A DNA stretch of 22,952 nucleotides from Cesiribacter sp. (GTDB taxonomy: Bacteria > Bacteroidota > Bacteroidia > Cytophagales > Cyclobacteriaceae). Positions 6,810 through 14,888 of the stretch are shown piece by piece. Below the pieces are notes generated by a model. It was not told the DNA's origin. It made no database searches and saw nothing but the letters and a program-made list of their open reading frames with translations. Both the position numbers and the translations under genes were made by a program. The DNA lies in the NCBI GenBank assembly GCA_030147305.1, contig JASLAE010000288.1:1-22952 (forward strand). The letters run 5' to 3'. Position 1 is the first letter of the stretch. Every line of letters begins with the position of its first letter.

Positions 6810-7511
6810 ATGAAGAAAATTGTTATTGCAATAGACGGTTATTCTGCCTGTGGAAAAAGCTCCACGGCTAAAAGAGTAGCTGCCCAATTAAACTACGCCT
6901 ATATTGATACCGGGGCCATGTACCGGGCAGTGACTTATTTTTTTCAACAAAACTTTGTTAACCACACAAATCCCAGAGCCGTAGAAGAAGCGCTCAAAAA
7001 TATTGGTATAGAATTTCATTACAACCCCAGGTCTGGCGATAACGAAACCTATCTTAATGGTTTAAATGTAGAAAAAGAGATCAGGAGCATGACGGTTTCT
7101 GAAGGAGTGAGCGAGGTGAGTACACTGCCTCGGGTGCGTTCCTGCATGGTAGAGCTGCAGCGGAAAATGGGCAAAAAGAAAGGTGTGGTCATGGATGGAC
7201 GCGATATTGGCACTACCGTTTTTCCGGATGCAGAACTAAAGATATTTATGACGGCAGATTTTAACGAAAGAGCCGCCCGCCGCCAGCGGGAGTTACTGGA
7301 TAAAAAACAGCTTGTTGAATTAGACGTTGTAAAGGATAATCTCGCCAAGCGTGATCATATCGACACTACACGGACCGAAAGTCCCTTAAGGAAGGCAAAT
7401 GATGCTTTTGTGATCGATACAACTCACACCACCATGGAAGAACAGGTAAGTATGATTCTGGATATGGCACGTGAACATATCAATCAGGAGGAATTTCAAA
7501 AAAGAACATGA
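6810..7511 (+). CDS. cmk: Cytidylate kinase
   Basis: A 233-residue P-loop kinase that phosphorylates CMP and dCMP to the diphosphates with ATP. Visible family features are the P-loop GYSACGKSS (10-18), YIDTGAMYRAVT (31-42), the NMP-binding insert, VVMDGRDIGTTVFPDAELK and the lid segment with Arg-rich ERAARRQREL. Length fits the bacterial cmk family. It shares ATGA with ispH (4-base overlap), so the two are translationally coupled. It lies behind the small lipoprotein gene. Expected in the cytoplasm and essential or near-essential for DNA precursor supply. Confidence 0.97.
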   Translation: MKKIVIAIDGYSACGKSSTAKRVAAQLNYAYIDTGAMYRAVTYFFQQNFVNHTNPRAVEEALKNIGIEFHYNPRSGDNETYLNGLNVEKEIRSMTVSEGVSEVSTLPRVRSCMVELQRKMGKKKGVVMDGRDIGTTVFPDAELKIFMTADFNERAARRQRELLDKKQLVELDVVKDNLAKRDHIDTTRTESPLRKANDAFVIDTTHTTMEEQVSMILDMAREHINQEEFQKRT

Positions 7512-8407
7512 ACGTAACGATCGATAAAAACTCGGGCTATTGCTTTGGAGTAGAATTCGCCATTCAGATGGCAGAAGACGAAATATCAGAAAATGGCAAC
7601 CTTTATTGTCTGGGTGACATAGTTCACAACGATATGGAGGTAAAACGCCTGTATGATAAAGGCTTACGGGTAATTAACCGGGAAGACCTGAAAGCGTTAC
7701 GTGACTGCAAAGTGCTGATCAGGGCCCATGGAGAACCACCTGAAACTTATCAGCTGGCCATGGAAAATAACCTTGAGCTTATAGATGCCTCCTGCCCGGT
7801 GGTGCTGAAGCTGCAGAACAGGGTAAAGCATGCTTTCGATAAAATGCAGGAAGCCGAAGGCCAGATCGTTATTTACGGACAAAAAGGGCATGCTGAAGTA
7901 ATTGGCCTAACCGGCCAGACTTGTGGCGAGGCCATCGTTGTAACCGGACCGGAAGATCTGGATGCTATTGATTATAGCCGCCCCGTTTCGCTTTTCAGCC
8001 AGACCACGAAAAGTACCAAAGGTTTTTACCTGGTAAAGGAATTAATTGAAAAGCGCCTGCAGGAGGCTCGTCAGGGCGCAATCTTAACAATGCAGGACTT
8101 TAATGCCAACGACAGTATCTGCCGCCAGGTAAGCAACCGTGAGCCACAGCTTATGCGATTTGCTCAGGAGCATGATGTAATTTTATTTGTCAGTGGTAGA
8201 AAAAGCTCAAATGGCAAAGCACTCTATGCAGTTTGTAAGCAGTATAATCCGCAAAGTTATTTTGTAGAAAACGAATCTGAGATAGATATAGCCTGGTTAG
8301 AAGGTGCCCGGAGTGTTGGAATCTGTGGAGCAACATCGACCCCTATGTGGCTGATGGAGCGGGTTGCCGGATATATCGCCAGCCAATGCCAGCAGCAGGA
8401 GGCCTAG
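7508..8407 (+). CDS. ispH: 4-hydroxy-3-methylbut-2-enyl diphosphate reductase
   Basis: A 299-residue [4Fe-4S] enzyme that makes IPP and DMAPP from HMBPP in the last step of the MEP pathway. The three cluster cysteines are visible: Cys12 (GYCFGV), Cys96 (DASCPVV) and Cys205 (DSICRQVSNR). Substrate-binding motifs present are RAHGEPP (72-78), GHAEVIG (127-133, with the proton-donor-type Glu130), SQTTKST (164-170), SGRKSSNG (229-236) and the C-terminal GATSTPMW. The HGEPP variant is typical of Bacteroidota. The start ATG overlaps the cmk stop. No clear terminator separates it from nqrA, 105 bases downstream, but nqrA has its own -7 element. Confidence 0.97.
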   Translation: MNVTIDKNSGYCFGVEFAIQMAEDEISENGNLYCLGDIVHNDMEVKRLYDKGLRVINREDLKALRDCKVLIRAHGEPPETYQLAMENNLELIDASCPVVLKLQNRVKHAFDKMQEAEGQIVIYGQKGHAEVIGLTGQTCGEAIVVTGPEDLDAIDYSRPVSLFSQTTKSTKGFYLVKELIEKRLQEARQGAILTMQDFNANDSICRQVSNREPQLMRFAQEHDVILFVSGRKSSNGKALYAVCKQYNPQSYFVENESEIDIAWLEGARSVGICGATSTPMWLMERVAGYIASQCQQQEA

Positions 8408-8476
8408 TATGGGTAAAACTATATGAAAGCGCTCCATTTAAGACGCGTTCTATGTTTTTATTATCGCTTTTTTTAC

Positions 8477-8484
8477 TAATTTTG
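8477..8484 (+). promoter_or_regulatory. Bacteroidota -7 promoter element for the nqr operon
   Basis: TAATTTTG is an exact TAnnTTTG match, 28 bases before the nqrA ATG. A T-rich stretch (8455-8459) lies at the expected -33 distance but has no clean TTG. Predicted leader is about 22-25 bases. Confidence 0.55.
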
Positions 8485-8512
8485 CAGCGTTTTACGGGTT
8501 AATAAGTATACA

Positions 8513-9877
8513 ATGTCGAAAGTCATTAAGCTGAGAAAAGGCTTTACCATCAACCTGGCCGGCCGAGCAGATCTGAAAGTAGCTGGCGAGGTAATGCCCG
8601 AAACCTTCGCGATCAAACCCACCGATTTCTTTGGTATTCAACGGCCAAAAGTCTTGGTAAAAGAAGGCGATATCGTTAAGGCTGGTACTCCCATCATGCA
8701 GGATAAAGCTAACCCAAGGGTGCAATTTGCAGCACCTGTAAGTGGCGAAATTGCAGAGGTAGTACGGGGTACCAAGCGCAAACTCCTCGAAATCCGCATT
8801 CTGGCCGATAGAGAGGTGGTTTATGAAGAGTTTCCCAAGATGTCTGCTGCCGATCTGGCAAGCATGCAGCGCGAAGATGTGGTGGAATTACTAACGAAAA
8901 GTGGGGTATGGCCGCATCTTGTACAACGTCCTTATGGCATCATTGCCAGTCCGGATGTTGCTCCCAAGAGCATCTTTATTTCTACTTTCGATACGCATCC
9001 GCTGGCGCCGGATTATGACTTTATCCTCAAGGGGCAGGAGCGTTATTTTCAGGCTGGTATCGATGTACTCAGGAAATTAACCGATGGTGCAGTTCACCTT
9101 GGGCTCAATGCAGATGCTGAGATTTCTCAGGCTTTTGCTGCAGTGAAGGGTGCTACCCTGCATCGGTTTAGCGGCAAGCACCCTGCGGGCAATGTCGGAG
9201 TACAAATTCATCATGTAGATCCGATTAACAAAGGGGATATTGTCTGGACCATAAACCCTTATGGTGTAGCACTTATCGGCAAGTTAATAATGGACGGCCG
9301 CTATGACAGCTCCAAGCTGGTTGCCCTGGTTGGCTCAGAAGTCAAAGACCCACAATATATTAAAACCTGGGCTGGTGCGCAGATCGAAAGACTGGTGTCT
9401 GGTCGCGTAAAGCAGGACAATGTCAGGTATGTAAGTGGCAATGCACTCACCGGATCCAATGTGGGGCTCAAGGGATATTTAGGATTCCACGATAACATGG
9501 TGACTGTTTTACCGGAAGGAAATCATTACGAATTCCTGGGCTGGCTTAAACCAAGTGCCGATAAATTTAGCTACCATCGTGCCTTTGGCCTCCTGTCTTT
9601 CATGAGAAGGAACAAGCCTTTTGTAATAGATACAAACTTACAGGGAGAAGAGCGTGCCTTTGTTCAGACAGGCGCTTTTGACAGTGTGCTGCCCATGGAT
9701 ATCTTTCCAGAATTTTTGCTCAAATCTATCATGGCAGAGGATTATGATGGCATGGAGCAACTGGGCATTTATGAAGTGATTGAAGAGGACATGGCCCTGT
9801 GCGAATTTATAGACGTGTCGAAGCACGATGTGCAGGCCATACTGAGAGAAGGACTTACCCTAATGCAATATAGCTAA
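8513..9877 (+). CDS. nqrA: Na+-translocating NADH:quinone reductase subunit A
   Basis: A 454-residue cytoplasmic, peripheral subunit of Na+-NQR, the sodium-pumping entry point for NADH electrons into the respiratory chain. It begins with the family N-terminus (VIKLRKGFTINLAGRA), followed by a biotinyl/lipoyl-like sandwich (VLVKEGDIVKAGTPIMQDK to FAAPVSGEIAEVVRG), then the Rossmann-like and ubiquinone-proximal domains with HPAGNVGVQIHHVDP and SGRVKQDNVRYVSGN. Length is typical of the family. It is the first gene of nqrABCDE, with its stop overlapping the nqrB start by one base. Confidence 0.97.
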   Translation: MSKVIKLRKGFTINLAGRADLKVAGEVMPETFAIKPTDFFGIQRPKVLVKEGDIVKAGTPIMQDKANPRVQFAAPVSGEIAEVVRGTKRKLLEIRILADREVVYEEFPKMSAADLASMQREDVVELLTKSGVWPHLVQRPYGIIASPDVAPKSIFISTFDTHPLAPDYDFILKGQERYFQAGIDVLRKLTDGAVHLGLNADAEISQAFAAVKGATLHRFSGKHPAGNVGVQIHHVDPINKGDIVWTINPYGVALIGKLIMDGRYDSSKLVALVGSEVKDPQYIKTWAGAQIERLVSGRVKQDNVRYVSGNALTGSNVGLKGYLGFHDNMVTVLPEGNHYEFLGWLKPSADKFSYHRAFGLLSFMRRNKPFVIDTNLQGEERAFVQTGAFDSVLPMDIFPEFLLKSIMAEDYDGMEQLGIYEVIEEDMALCEFIDVSKHDVQAILREGLTLMQYS

Positions 9878-11085
9878 TGAAAGCATTACGCGACATATTA
9901 GATAAACAGAAGCCATTATTTGAAAAGGGCGGAAAATACGAGAAGTTCTATTACCTCTTTGAGGCAAACGAAACTTTTCTGTTTACTCCCAACCACGTTA
10001 CAGGCGCTAAAGGCGCTCAGATCAGGGACGCCAATAACCTGAAGCGTTTCATGATGACGGTGGTTATAGCCATGATTCCCTGCCTGCTTTTTGGTATCTG
10101 GAATATGGGATACCAGCACTACTTGGCAGTAGGTGAGGAGCCTGAGTTCTGGAAGTCTGTTTGGCTTGGCACTAAACTGGTAATGCCAATTGTACTGGTT
10201 GCCTACATCGCGGGTGGTATCGTTGAAGTTGTGTTTGCAGTTATCAGAAAACACCCCATTAACGAAGGCTTCCTGGTTACAGGAATGCTGATTCCGCTCA
10301 TCATGCCGGTAACCATTCCGCTCTGGCAGGTTGCCCTGGCAACAGTATTTTCTGTAGTCATTGCAAAAGAAGTATTTGGCGGAACTGGAATGAACGTGTT
10401 AAACGTTGCCATGACAGCCCGTGCATTTCTTTATTTTGCTTATCCAACTGATATTTCCGGTGATGTATGGACCTACTATGGCGATAAGATTGCAGTAGAA
10501 GGTTACACTGGCGCTACACCGCTGGCAGTAGCAGCACAAGCAAATATAGACAGAGAATCGGTCGTGGCTTCCCTGGATGCCAGTTGGTTTAGTCAAAACG
10601 GAGGACTTTATGAACCATGGAACCTGTTCCTGGGTGCATATCCCGATTCCATCGGCGCCTCTTCTGATCTGATGCTGCTGGTGGGTGCCTTTATTCTTAT
10701 CCTTACCGGTGTAGGAAGCTATAAGCTGATGCTGAGTACCATGTTAGGTGCATTGGCCATGGCCCTGCTTAATAATGTAGTGGCTGTTAATACGTACATG
10801 GAATGGCCTGCTTATTACCACTTATTAACAGGTGGACTAACCTTTGCCGCAGTATTTATGGTAACAGACCCTGTGTCTGCTGCACATACCGAGACAGGCA
10901 AATGGATATATGGTTTCCTGATAGGGGTGGTTACGGTGATCATTCGGGTGTTTAACCCAGCATATCCAGAAGGAGTGATGCTGGCTGTATTGTTGATGAA
11001 CGTGATGGCTCCGCTCATTGACCATTATGTAGTAGAAGCCAATAAAAGAAGACGACTAAAACGAGTAGCCCGTGCGACAGTCTAA
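9877..11085 (+). CDS. nqrB: Na+-translocating NADH:quinone reductase subunit B
   Basis: A 402-residue integral membrane subunit with about ten hydrophobic segments that carries covalently bound FMN and riboflavin and forms much of the Na+ path. The flavinylation motif is seen as GYTGATPLA, with the FMN acceptor Thr214. Other family blocks are RKHPINEGFLVTGMLIPLIMP (partly, 124-144), KEVFGGTGMNVLNVAMTARAF and the C-terminal MVTDPVSA. The acceptor Thr needs the ApbE flavin transferase, which is not encoded in this window. Its end overlaps the nqrC start by 14 bases. Confidence 0.97.
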   Translation: MKALRDILDKQKPLFEKGGKYEKFYYLFEANETFLFTPNHVTGAKGAQIRDANNLKRFMMTVVIAMIPCLLFGIWNMGYQHYLAVGEEPEFWKSVWLGTKLVMPIVLVAYIAGGIVEVVFAVIRKHPINEGFLVTGMLIPLIMPVTIPLWQVALATVFSVVIAKEVFGGTGMNVLNVAMTARAFLYFAYPTDISGDVWTYYGDKIAVEGYTGATPLAVAAQANIDRESVVASLDASWFSQNGGLYEPWNLFLGAYPDSIGASSDLMLLVGAFILILTGVGSYKLMLSTMLGALAMALLNNVVAVNTYMEWPAYYHLLTGGLTFAAVFMVTDPVSAAHTETGKWIYGFLIGVVTVIIRVFNPAYPEGVMLAVLLMNVMAPLIDHYVVEANKRRRLKRVARATV

Positions 11086-11893
11086 TGCATATGTAATAGG
11101 ATTCGCCACAGTACTGACCGTAATATTGGGAGGTTTGCTGGCTTTTGCGGCTGTTGGCTTGCGTGAACCGCAGCAACAGGCAGTGAAATTAGATACACGT
11201 TCCAAGATTCTGAGCTCCGTTATGGAGATTAAGGAAGGCGATGACGTGAACAAAATTTGGGATGAGCGTATTACCTCTTTAGTGATTGATATCGATGGCG
11301 ATGTAGTAGGCGAGCTGGATAACGGCACTGCTGTAATCGCCGAGCAGATTGACGTTGGTAAAGAGTTTAAAAAGTCTCCCCAGGAGCGTCTTTTCCCTGT
11401 TTTTCTTTTCAAAGGAGAAAATGGTGAAGAGGTTGATTCCTATATAATCCCTGTTTTTGGTAATGGTCTTTGGGATCGTATCTGGGGCTTTGTTGCCCTG
11501 GAAAAAGACCTGGTAACCATCCGCGGTGTACGCTTCGACCACAAAGGAGAAACGCCTGGTTTGGGTGCCCGTATCACCGATGGTGAAGTACAGAACCGTT
11601 ACATCGGTAAAAAGATTTACAGTGATGTAGGGGAGCTGGTATCTATCCAGATGGTGAAGGGTGAAGCAGGTGATCCATCGATTTATGACGATTACCATGT
11701 AGATGGCATGTCAGGTTCTACCATGACGGCCAATGGGGTAAATGACATGCTCCTGAAATACTTCAAGTATTATTCTAACTATTTTAAAACCATCAGTACT
11801 GCCGATAAGGGTGCTATTGAAGAGGGTAAACAGGTAGAAGAAGTGAAGGAGAATGAAACTCAAATGATTGATGAAAAAAATGAGATTCAGTAA
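11072..11893 (+). CDS. nqrC: Na+-translocating NADH:quinone reductase subunit C
   Basis: A 273-residue subunit with one N-terminal membrane helix (residues 6-28) and a flavodomain exposed to the periplasm. The second covalent FMN site is DGMSGSTMTANG with acceptor Thr217; it has Ser where many family members have Ala. The start is GTG at 11072, inside the end of nqrB, chosen because RQSNAYVIGFATVLTVILG is the conserved N-terminus and no ATG lies nearby in frame. About 30 residues at the C-terminus (from 245), rich in Glu, Lys and Gln, seem to extend past the normal family end. nqrD begins two bases after the stop. Confidence 0.95.
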   Translation: MRQSNAYVIGFATVLTVILGGLLAFAAVGLREPQQQAVKLDTRSKILSSVMEIKEGDDVNKIWDERITSLVIDIDGDVVGELDNGTAVIAEQIDVGKEFKKSPQERLFPVFLFKGENGEEVDSYIIPVFGNGLWDRIWGFVALEKDLVTIRGVRFDHKGETPGLGARITDGEVQNRYIGKKIYSDVGELVSIQMVKGEAGDPSIYDDYHVDGMSGSTMTANGVNDMLLKYFKYYSNYFKTISTADKGAIEEGKQVEEVKENETQMIDEKNEIQ

Positions 11894-11895
11894 TT

Positions 11896-12573
11896 ATGAG
11901 TACAGAAACAGCTGAAAAACAAGAAATAAAGGTAGCCAAAAAGCCCGCAGAAGCTTATTTGTCCAAGCGCCGCAAAAAGCTGCTCTCAGACCCCTTAAAT
12001 GACGACAACCCCATTACCGTTCAGGTATTGGGTATCTGTTCGGCACTGGCGGTTACCACACAAATGAGACCAACCTTTGTTATGGCCATTGCCGTGGTGG
12101 CGGTAGTTGTGTTCTCAAACCTGATCATTTCCCTGATGAGGAACATCATTCCTAACCGTATCCGCATTATTGTGCAGCTGGCGGTTGTGGCCTCTCTGGT
12201 AATTCTGGTAGACCAGGTGCTGAAAGCCTATCTATTTGATGTTTCCAGAATGCTTTCCGTATTCGTAGGGTTGATTATCACCAACTGTATTGTAATGGGT
12301 CGACTGGAGGCTTTTGCCATGGGTAACAAGCCTTACGACTCTGTACTGGATGGTTTAGGCAGCGGCTTTGGTTATGCCTGGATTATTCTTGCAGTAGCTT
12401 TCTTCCGGGAGCTGTTTGGTGCAGGCTCGGTATTTGGGTATGAAGTGTTCAATGCTATAGGTTTGGATAAGTTCCCTAACAACGGTCTGATGGTAACCCC
12501 TGTTGGTGCCTTCATGATTTTAGGCATCATTATCTGGGTGCAAAGAACTAAAACTGGTTACGTAGAAAAATAA
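11896..12573 (+). CDS. nqrD: Na+-translocating NADH:quinone reductase subunit D
   Basis: A 225-residue six-helix membrane subunit of Na+-NQR. NqrD and NqrE are homologous, inverted partners that together hold an intramembrane iron centre through conserved cysteines; here these are Cys48 (LGICSALAVTT) and Cys131 (IITNCIVMGRLEAFAM). The first 35 residues, rich in Lys and Glu, are longer than in well-studied Vibrio NqrD. Conserved FFRELFGAGSVFGYE is present. nqrE begins six bases after the stop. Confidence 0.96.
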   Translation: MSTETAEKQEIKVAKKPAEAYLSKRRKKLLSDPLNDDNPITVQVLGICSALAVTTQMRPTFVMAIAVVAVVVFSNLIISLMRNIIPNRIRIIVQLAVVASLVILVDQVLKAYLFDVSRMLSVFVGLIITNCIVMGRLEAFAMGNKPYDSVLDGLGSGFGYAWIILAVAFFRELFGAGSVFGYEVFNAIGLDKFPNNGLMVTPVGAFMILGIIIWVQRTKTGYVEK

Positions 12574-12579
12574 GCAACT

Positions 12580-13287
12580 ATGGATCTGATTAACTTAGGC
12601 GTAAGAGCCATCTTTATAGAAAACATGATTTTTGCCTACTTTTTGGGTATGTGCTCTTTTCTGGCCGTATCTAAAAAAGTAACCACTGCCTTTGGTCTTG
12701 GTCTGGCTGTAATCTTCGTACTTACCATCACTGTACCGGCTAACTGGCTGCTGCAGGAGTATGTACTGAAAGAGGGTGCTTTAACCTGGTTAAATGCTGG
12801 CTTTGCAGAGGTTGATCTGAGCTTTCTACAGTTCATTATGTTCATTGCTATTATAGCAGCCATTGTGCAGCTGGTAGAGATGGTGATCGAGAAGTTTTCT
12901 CCGGCCCTTTATGGTTCACTGGGAATTTTCCTTCCACTAATTGCGGTAAACTGTGCTATTCTGGGATCTTCCCTGTTTATGGTACAGCGTGATTATTTAC
13001 TGAGCGAAGCTGTAGTATTTGGTTTTGCCTCCGGCATAGGCTGGTTCCTGGCCATTATTGCCCTGGCTGCCATTCGTGAGCGTCTTAAATACTCTAATGT
13101 ACCAGACGGTCTTAAAGGACTGGGCATTACCATGCTGATCACTGGTTTGATGGGCCTCGGCTTTATGTCCTTCATGGGCATTAAAGTTGGGAATGAAGCA
13201 GAAGAAGAGTCAGTAATACCTGGTAAAGAAGAGACTACAGAAGTTGTGGTGCCTCAGCAGAAGTCAGCCATCACCATGGAAGAGTAG
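12580..13287 (+). CDS. nqrE: Na+-translocating NADH:quinone reductase subunit E
   Basis: A 235-residue six-helix membrane subunit. The conserved cysteines for the intramembrane iron centre are Cys25 (GMCSFLAVSKKV) and Cys125 (VNCAILGSSLF). The family core ends near residue 203; a tail of about 30 residues, rich in Glu and Val with no hydrophobic helix (NEAEEESV to ITMEE), follows and is longer than in the Vibrio protein. It is the last gene of the operon here: a strong terminator begins 34 bases after its stop, and the expected nqrF does not follow. Confidence 0.96.
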   Translation: MDLINLGVRAIFIENMIFAYFLGMCSFLAVSKKVTTAFGLGLAVIFVLTITVPANWLLQEYVLKEGALTWLNAGFAEVDLSFLQFIMFIAIIAAIVQLVEMVIEKFSPALYGSLGIFLPLIAVNCAILGSSLFMVQRDYLLSEAVVFGFASGIGWFLAIIALAAIRERLKYSNVPDGLKGLGITMLITGLMGLGFMSFMGIKVGNEAEEESVIPGKEETTEVVVPQQKSAITMEE

Positions 13288-13321
13288 TCCTGCAACTACA
13301 GAAATATTAATTTGTGATTAT

Positions 13322-13348
13322 AAGCCTTGCCATTTGGTGAGGCTTTTT
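13322..13348 (+). terminator. Intrinsic terminator closing the nqrABCDE operon
   Basis: Ten-base stem AAGCCTTGCC (13322-13331) with GGTGAGGCTT (13336-13345), including two G-T wobbles, loop ATTT, and T run 13344-13348. It shows that the operon ends after nqrE. Confidence 0.85.
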
Positions 13349-13398
13349 CTTTAAAAATACAATTATACATATCAAAAGAAACAGTTTTTGCGTAATGA

Positions 13399-13426
13399 AG
13401 TATGTATCATTGCTATGATGCATACT
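13399..13426. promoter_or_regulatory. Near-perfect palindrome upstream of the DUF502 gene (operator or leader hairpin)
   Basis: AGTATGTATCAT (13399-13410) and ATGATGCATACT (13415-13426) are inverted copies with a single T-G pair and the loop TGCT. It lies 33 bases before the DUF502 start and has no T run after it, so it is not a terminator. It could bind a dimeric regulator or fold in the leader RNA. Confidence 0.45.
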
Positions 13427-13458
13427 AGCCCTTTGCCATTTGGCATTTTTTCAAAACT

Positions 13459-14145
13459 ATGAGCAAATTTACTACTAAGCGGTTACTCTACTTTTTTTTA
13501 AGGGGGCTGGTTATTCTGGTGCCGATTGCCCTTACCGTATATATCATTATTGTTACCCTCTCCTGGATTGATAGTCTGATTCCTGTTAATTTTCCGGGCC
13601 TGGGGTTGATCATTGTCACCGCCATTATTATCGGTATTGGGTATCTGGCTTCATCTTTTATAGCAAAACCGATTTTTGAGTTAATGGAAGAAATGATCAT
13701 GCGCTTGCCCTTTGTAAGCCTGATTTATTCCAGTATCAAAGATTTATTAGACGCATTTGTAGGGGATAAGAAGAAATTCAGCCAACCGGTGTTAGTAGAA
13801 ATGGAACCAGGGAGCAAACTCTATAAGATGGGTTTTCTTACCCAGGAGGACATGAGCATCATTGGCCACGAGGGGCTGGTGGCAGTGTACCTGCCCCATT
13901 CATATAACTTTTCGGGCAACTTCTACATAGTGCCTGTTGATCGGGTAACGATTCTAAATCTGCCCAGCGCCGATGTCATGAAGTTTGTTGTTTCCGGTGG
14001 TGTAAGTGGTTTTGAAGAATTGTTGCTGGCAGATGAACATGCCCAAAATCAAGTTAAAAACCATCATCAGACGCAGGATCATCAACCACAGCCTATGAAT
14101 GCCCAGTTACGACAGCCATCGGTTAGAACCTCTGTTAATGGATGA
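13459..14145 (+). CDS. DUF502 family inner-membrane protein
   Basis: A 228-residue protein of the DUF502 family, whose function is not firmly known. Residues 12-34 and 48-68 form two membrane helices. The family core follows: MRLPFVSLIYSSIKDL (81-96), then a soluble domain with GDKKKFSQPVLVEM, GFLTQED and VAVYLPHSYNFSGNFYIVP. The last 38 residues are rich in Gln, His and Asn and look disordered. It starts a run of closely spaced plus-strand genes and shares ATGA with the phosphoesterase gene after it, so the two are translationally coupled. A hairpin-forming palindrome lies just upstream. Confidence 0.9.
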   Translation: MSKFTTKRLLYFFLRGLVILVPIALTVYIIIVTLSWIDSLIPVNFPGLGLIIVTAIIIGIGYLASSFIAKPIFELMEEMIMRLPFVSLIYSSIKDLLDAFVGDKKKFSQPVLVEMEPGSKLYKMGFLTQEDMSIIGHEGLVAVYLPHSYNFSGNFYIVPVDRVTILNLPSADVMKFVVSGGVSGFEELLLADEHAQNQVKNHHQTQDHQPQPMNAQLRQPSVRTSVNG

Positions 14146-14834
14146 GTCGCTGGGTAATTACTGATATTCATGGCTGCTTTCACTCATTTAAAGCATTACT
14201 GGAGCAACAAATAAAATTACAGGCCCGGGATACCCTTTTTTTGCTGGGTGATTATATTAGTAAAGGCCCCTTCAGCAAAGCCGTGCTGGATTATCTGATG
14301 CAATTACAGGCAGCTGGTTTTGAGCTGCACATGCTCCGGGGTAATCATGAGCAGGAAATTCTGAATGTACTGGAGGGAACAACAAGCCTTACCACTTTAC
14401 GTGAAAAGGGTGGTTTAACCTTTCTTCAGAATTTTAATGCAGCTCATCCGGCAGAGATTCCCGAGCATTATATTCATTTTTTTAACAGGCTGGACTGGTA
14501 TTATTCCCAACATGACTGGTTGCTGGTTCACGCAGGCTTCGATTTCTCTGCGGATGATCCTTTCATCCCTGCTGATACCCTGGTCAACATTCGTGATTAC
14601 AGGGTTGATCTTGAAAAAACTGCTGGTAAAAGAGTATTGCACGGGCATTCTCCCACCGATCTTGAGCAGATTGAGCTTACGCTTCGTGCAGATACAGCAT
14701 TGCATTTAAGCCTCGATGCTGGGTGTGTCTATAAGAAAAACCCCAGACAAGGCCATTTACTTGCCCTAAATCTGGATTCCTGGCAGTGGAAAACCCAGAA
14801 AAACATAGACGAAAGCGACAATTATCAGCCATAA
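14142..14834 (+). CDS. PPP-family metallophosphoesterase (serine/threonine phosphatase-like)
   Basis: A 230-residue calcineurin-like phosphoesterase. Metal-ligand motifs are in order: Asp8 and His10 (DIHG), Asp37 (LLGDYISKGP), Asn68 and His69 (RGNHE), His130 (LVHAGF) and His167/His169 (LHGHSPT), with the PPP-type ending DAGCVYKK. The metal ligands look complete, so it should be a binuclear-metal phosphatase; it could act on phosphoproteins or on dinucleoside polyphosphates like ApaH. In the usual GDYVDRGP motif the DR pair is replaced by SK, removing the Arg that normally contacts phosphate. It overlaps the DUF502 gene by four bases, and 54 bases separate it from the next gene. Confidence 0.87.
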   Translation: MSRWVITDIHGCFHSFKALLEQQIKLQARDTLFLLGDYISKGPFSKAVLDYLMQLQAAGFELHMLRGNHEQEILNVLEGTTSLTTLREKGGLTFLQNFNAAHPAEIPEHYIHFFNRLDWYYSQHDWLLVHAGFDFSADDPFIPADTLVNIRDYRVDLEKTAGKRVLHGHSPTDLEQIELTLRADTALHLSLDAGCVYKKNPRQGHLLALNLDSWQWKTQKNIDESDNYQP

Positions 14835-14857
14835 ACTAACTAAACTGGTGCTGGCTT

Positions 14858-14873
14858 GTTCTATCCCTAGAAC
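14858..14873. repeat. Small perfect palindrome in the phosphoesterase-amidohydrolase gap
   Basis: GTTCTA, loop TCCC, TAGAAC. It lies 15 bases before the next start codon. It has no T run and could be a small leader hairpin or operator half-sites; it could also be chance. Confidence 0.3.
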
Positions 14874-14888
14874 CCAACCAATCTTTAT

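Noticed and set aside
8408..8476. Possible terminator between ispH and nqrA
   Set aside because: There is T-rich sequence at 8468-8474 but no stable GC-rich stem directly before it, so no terminator is called.
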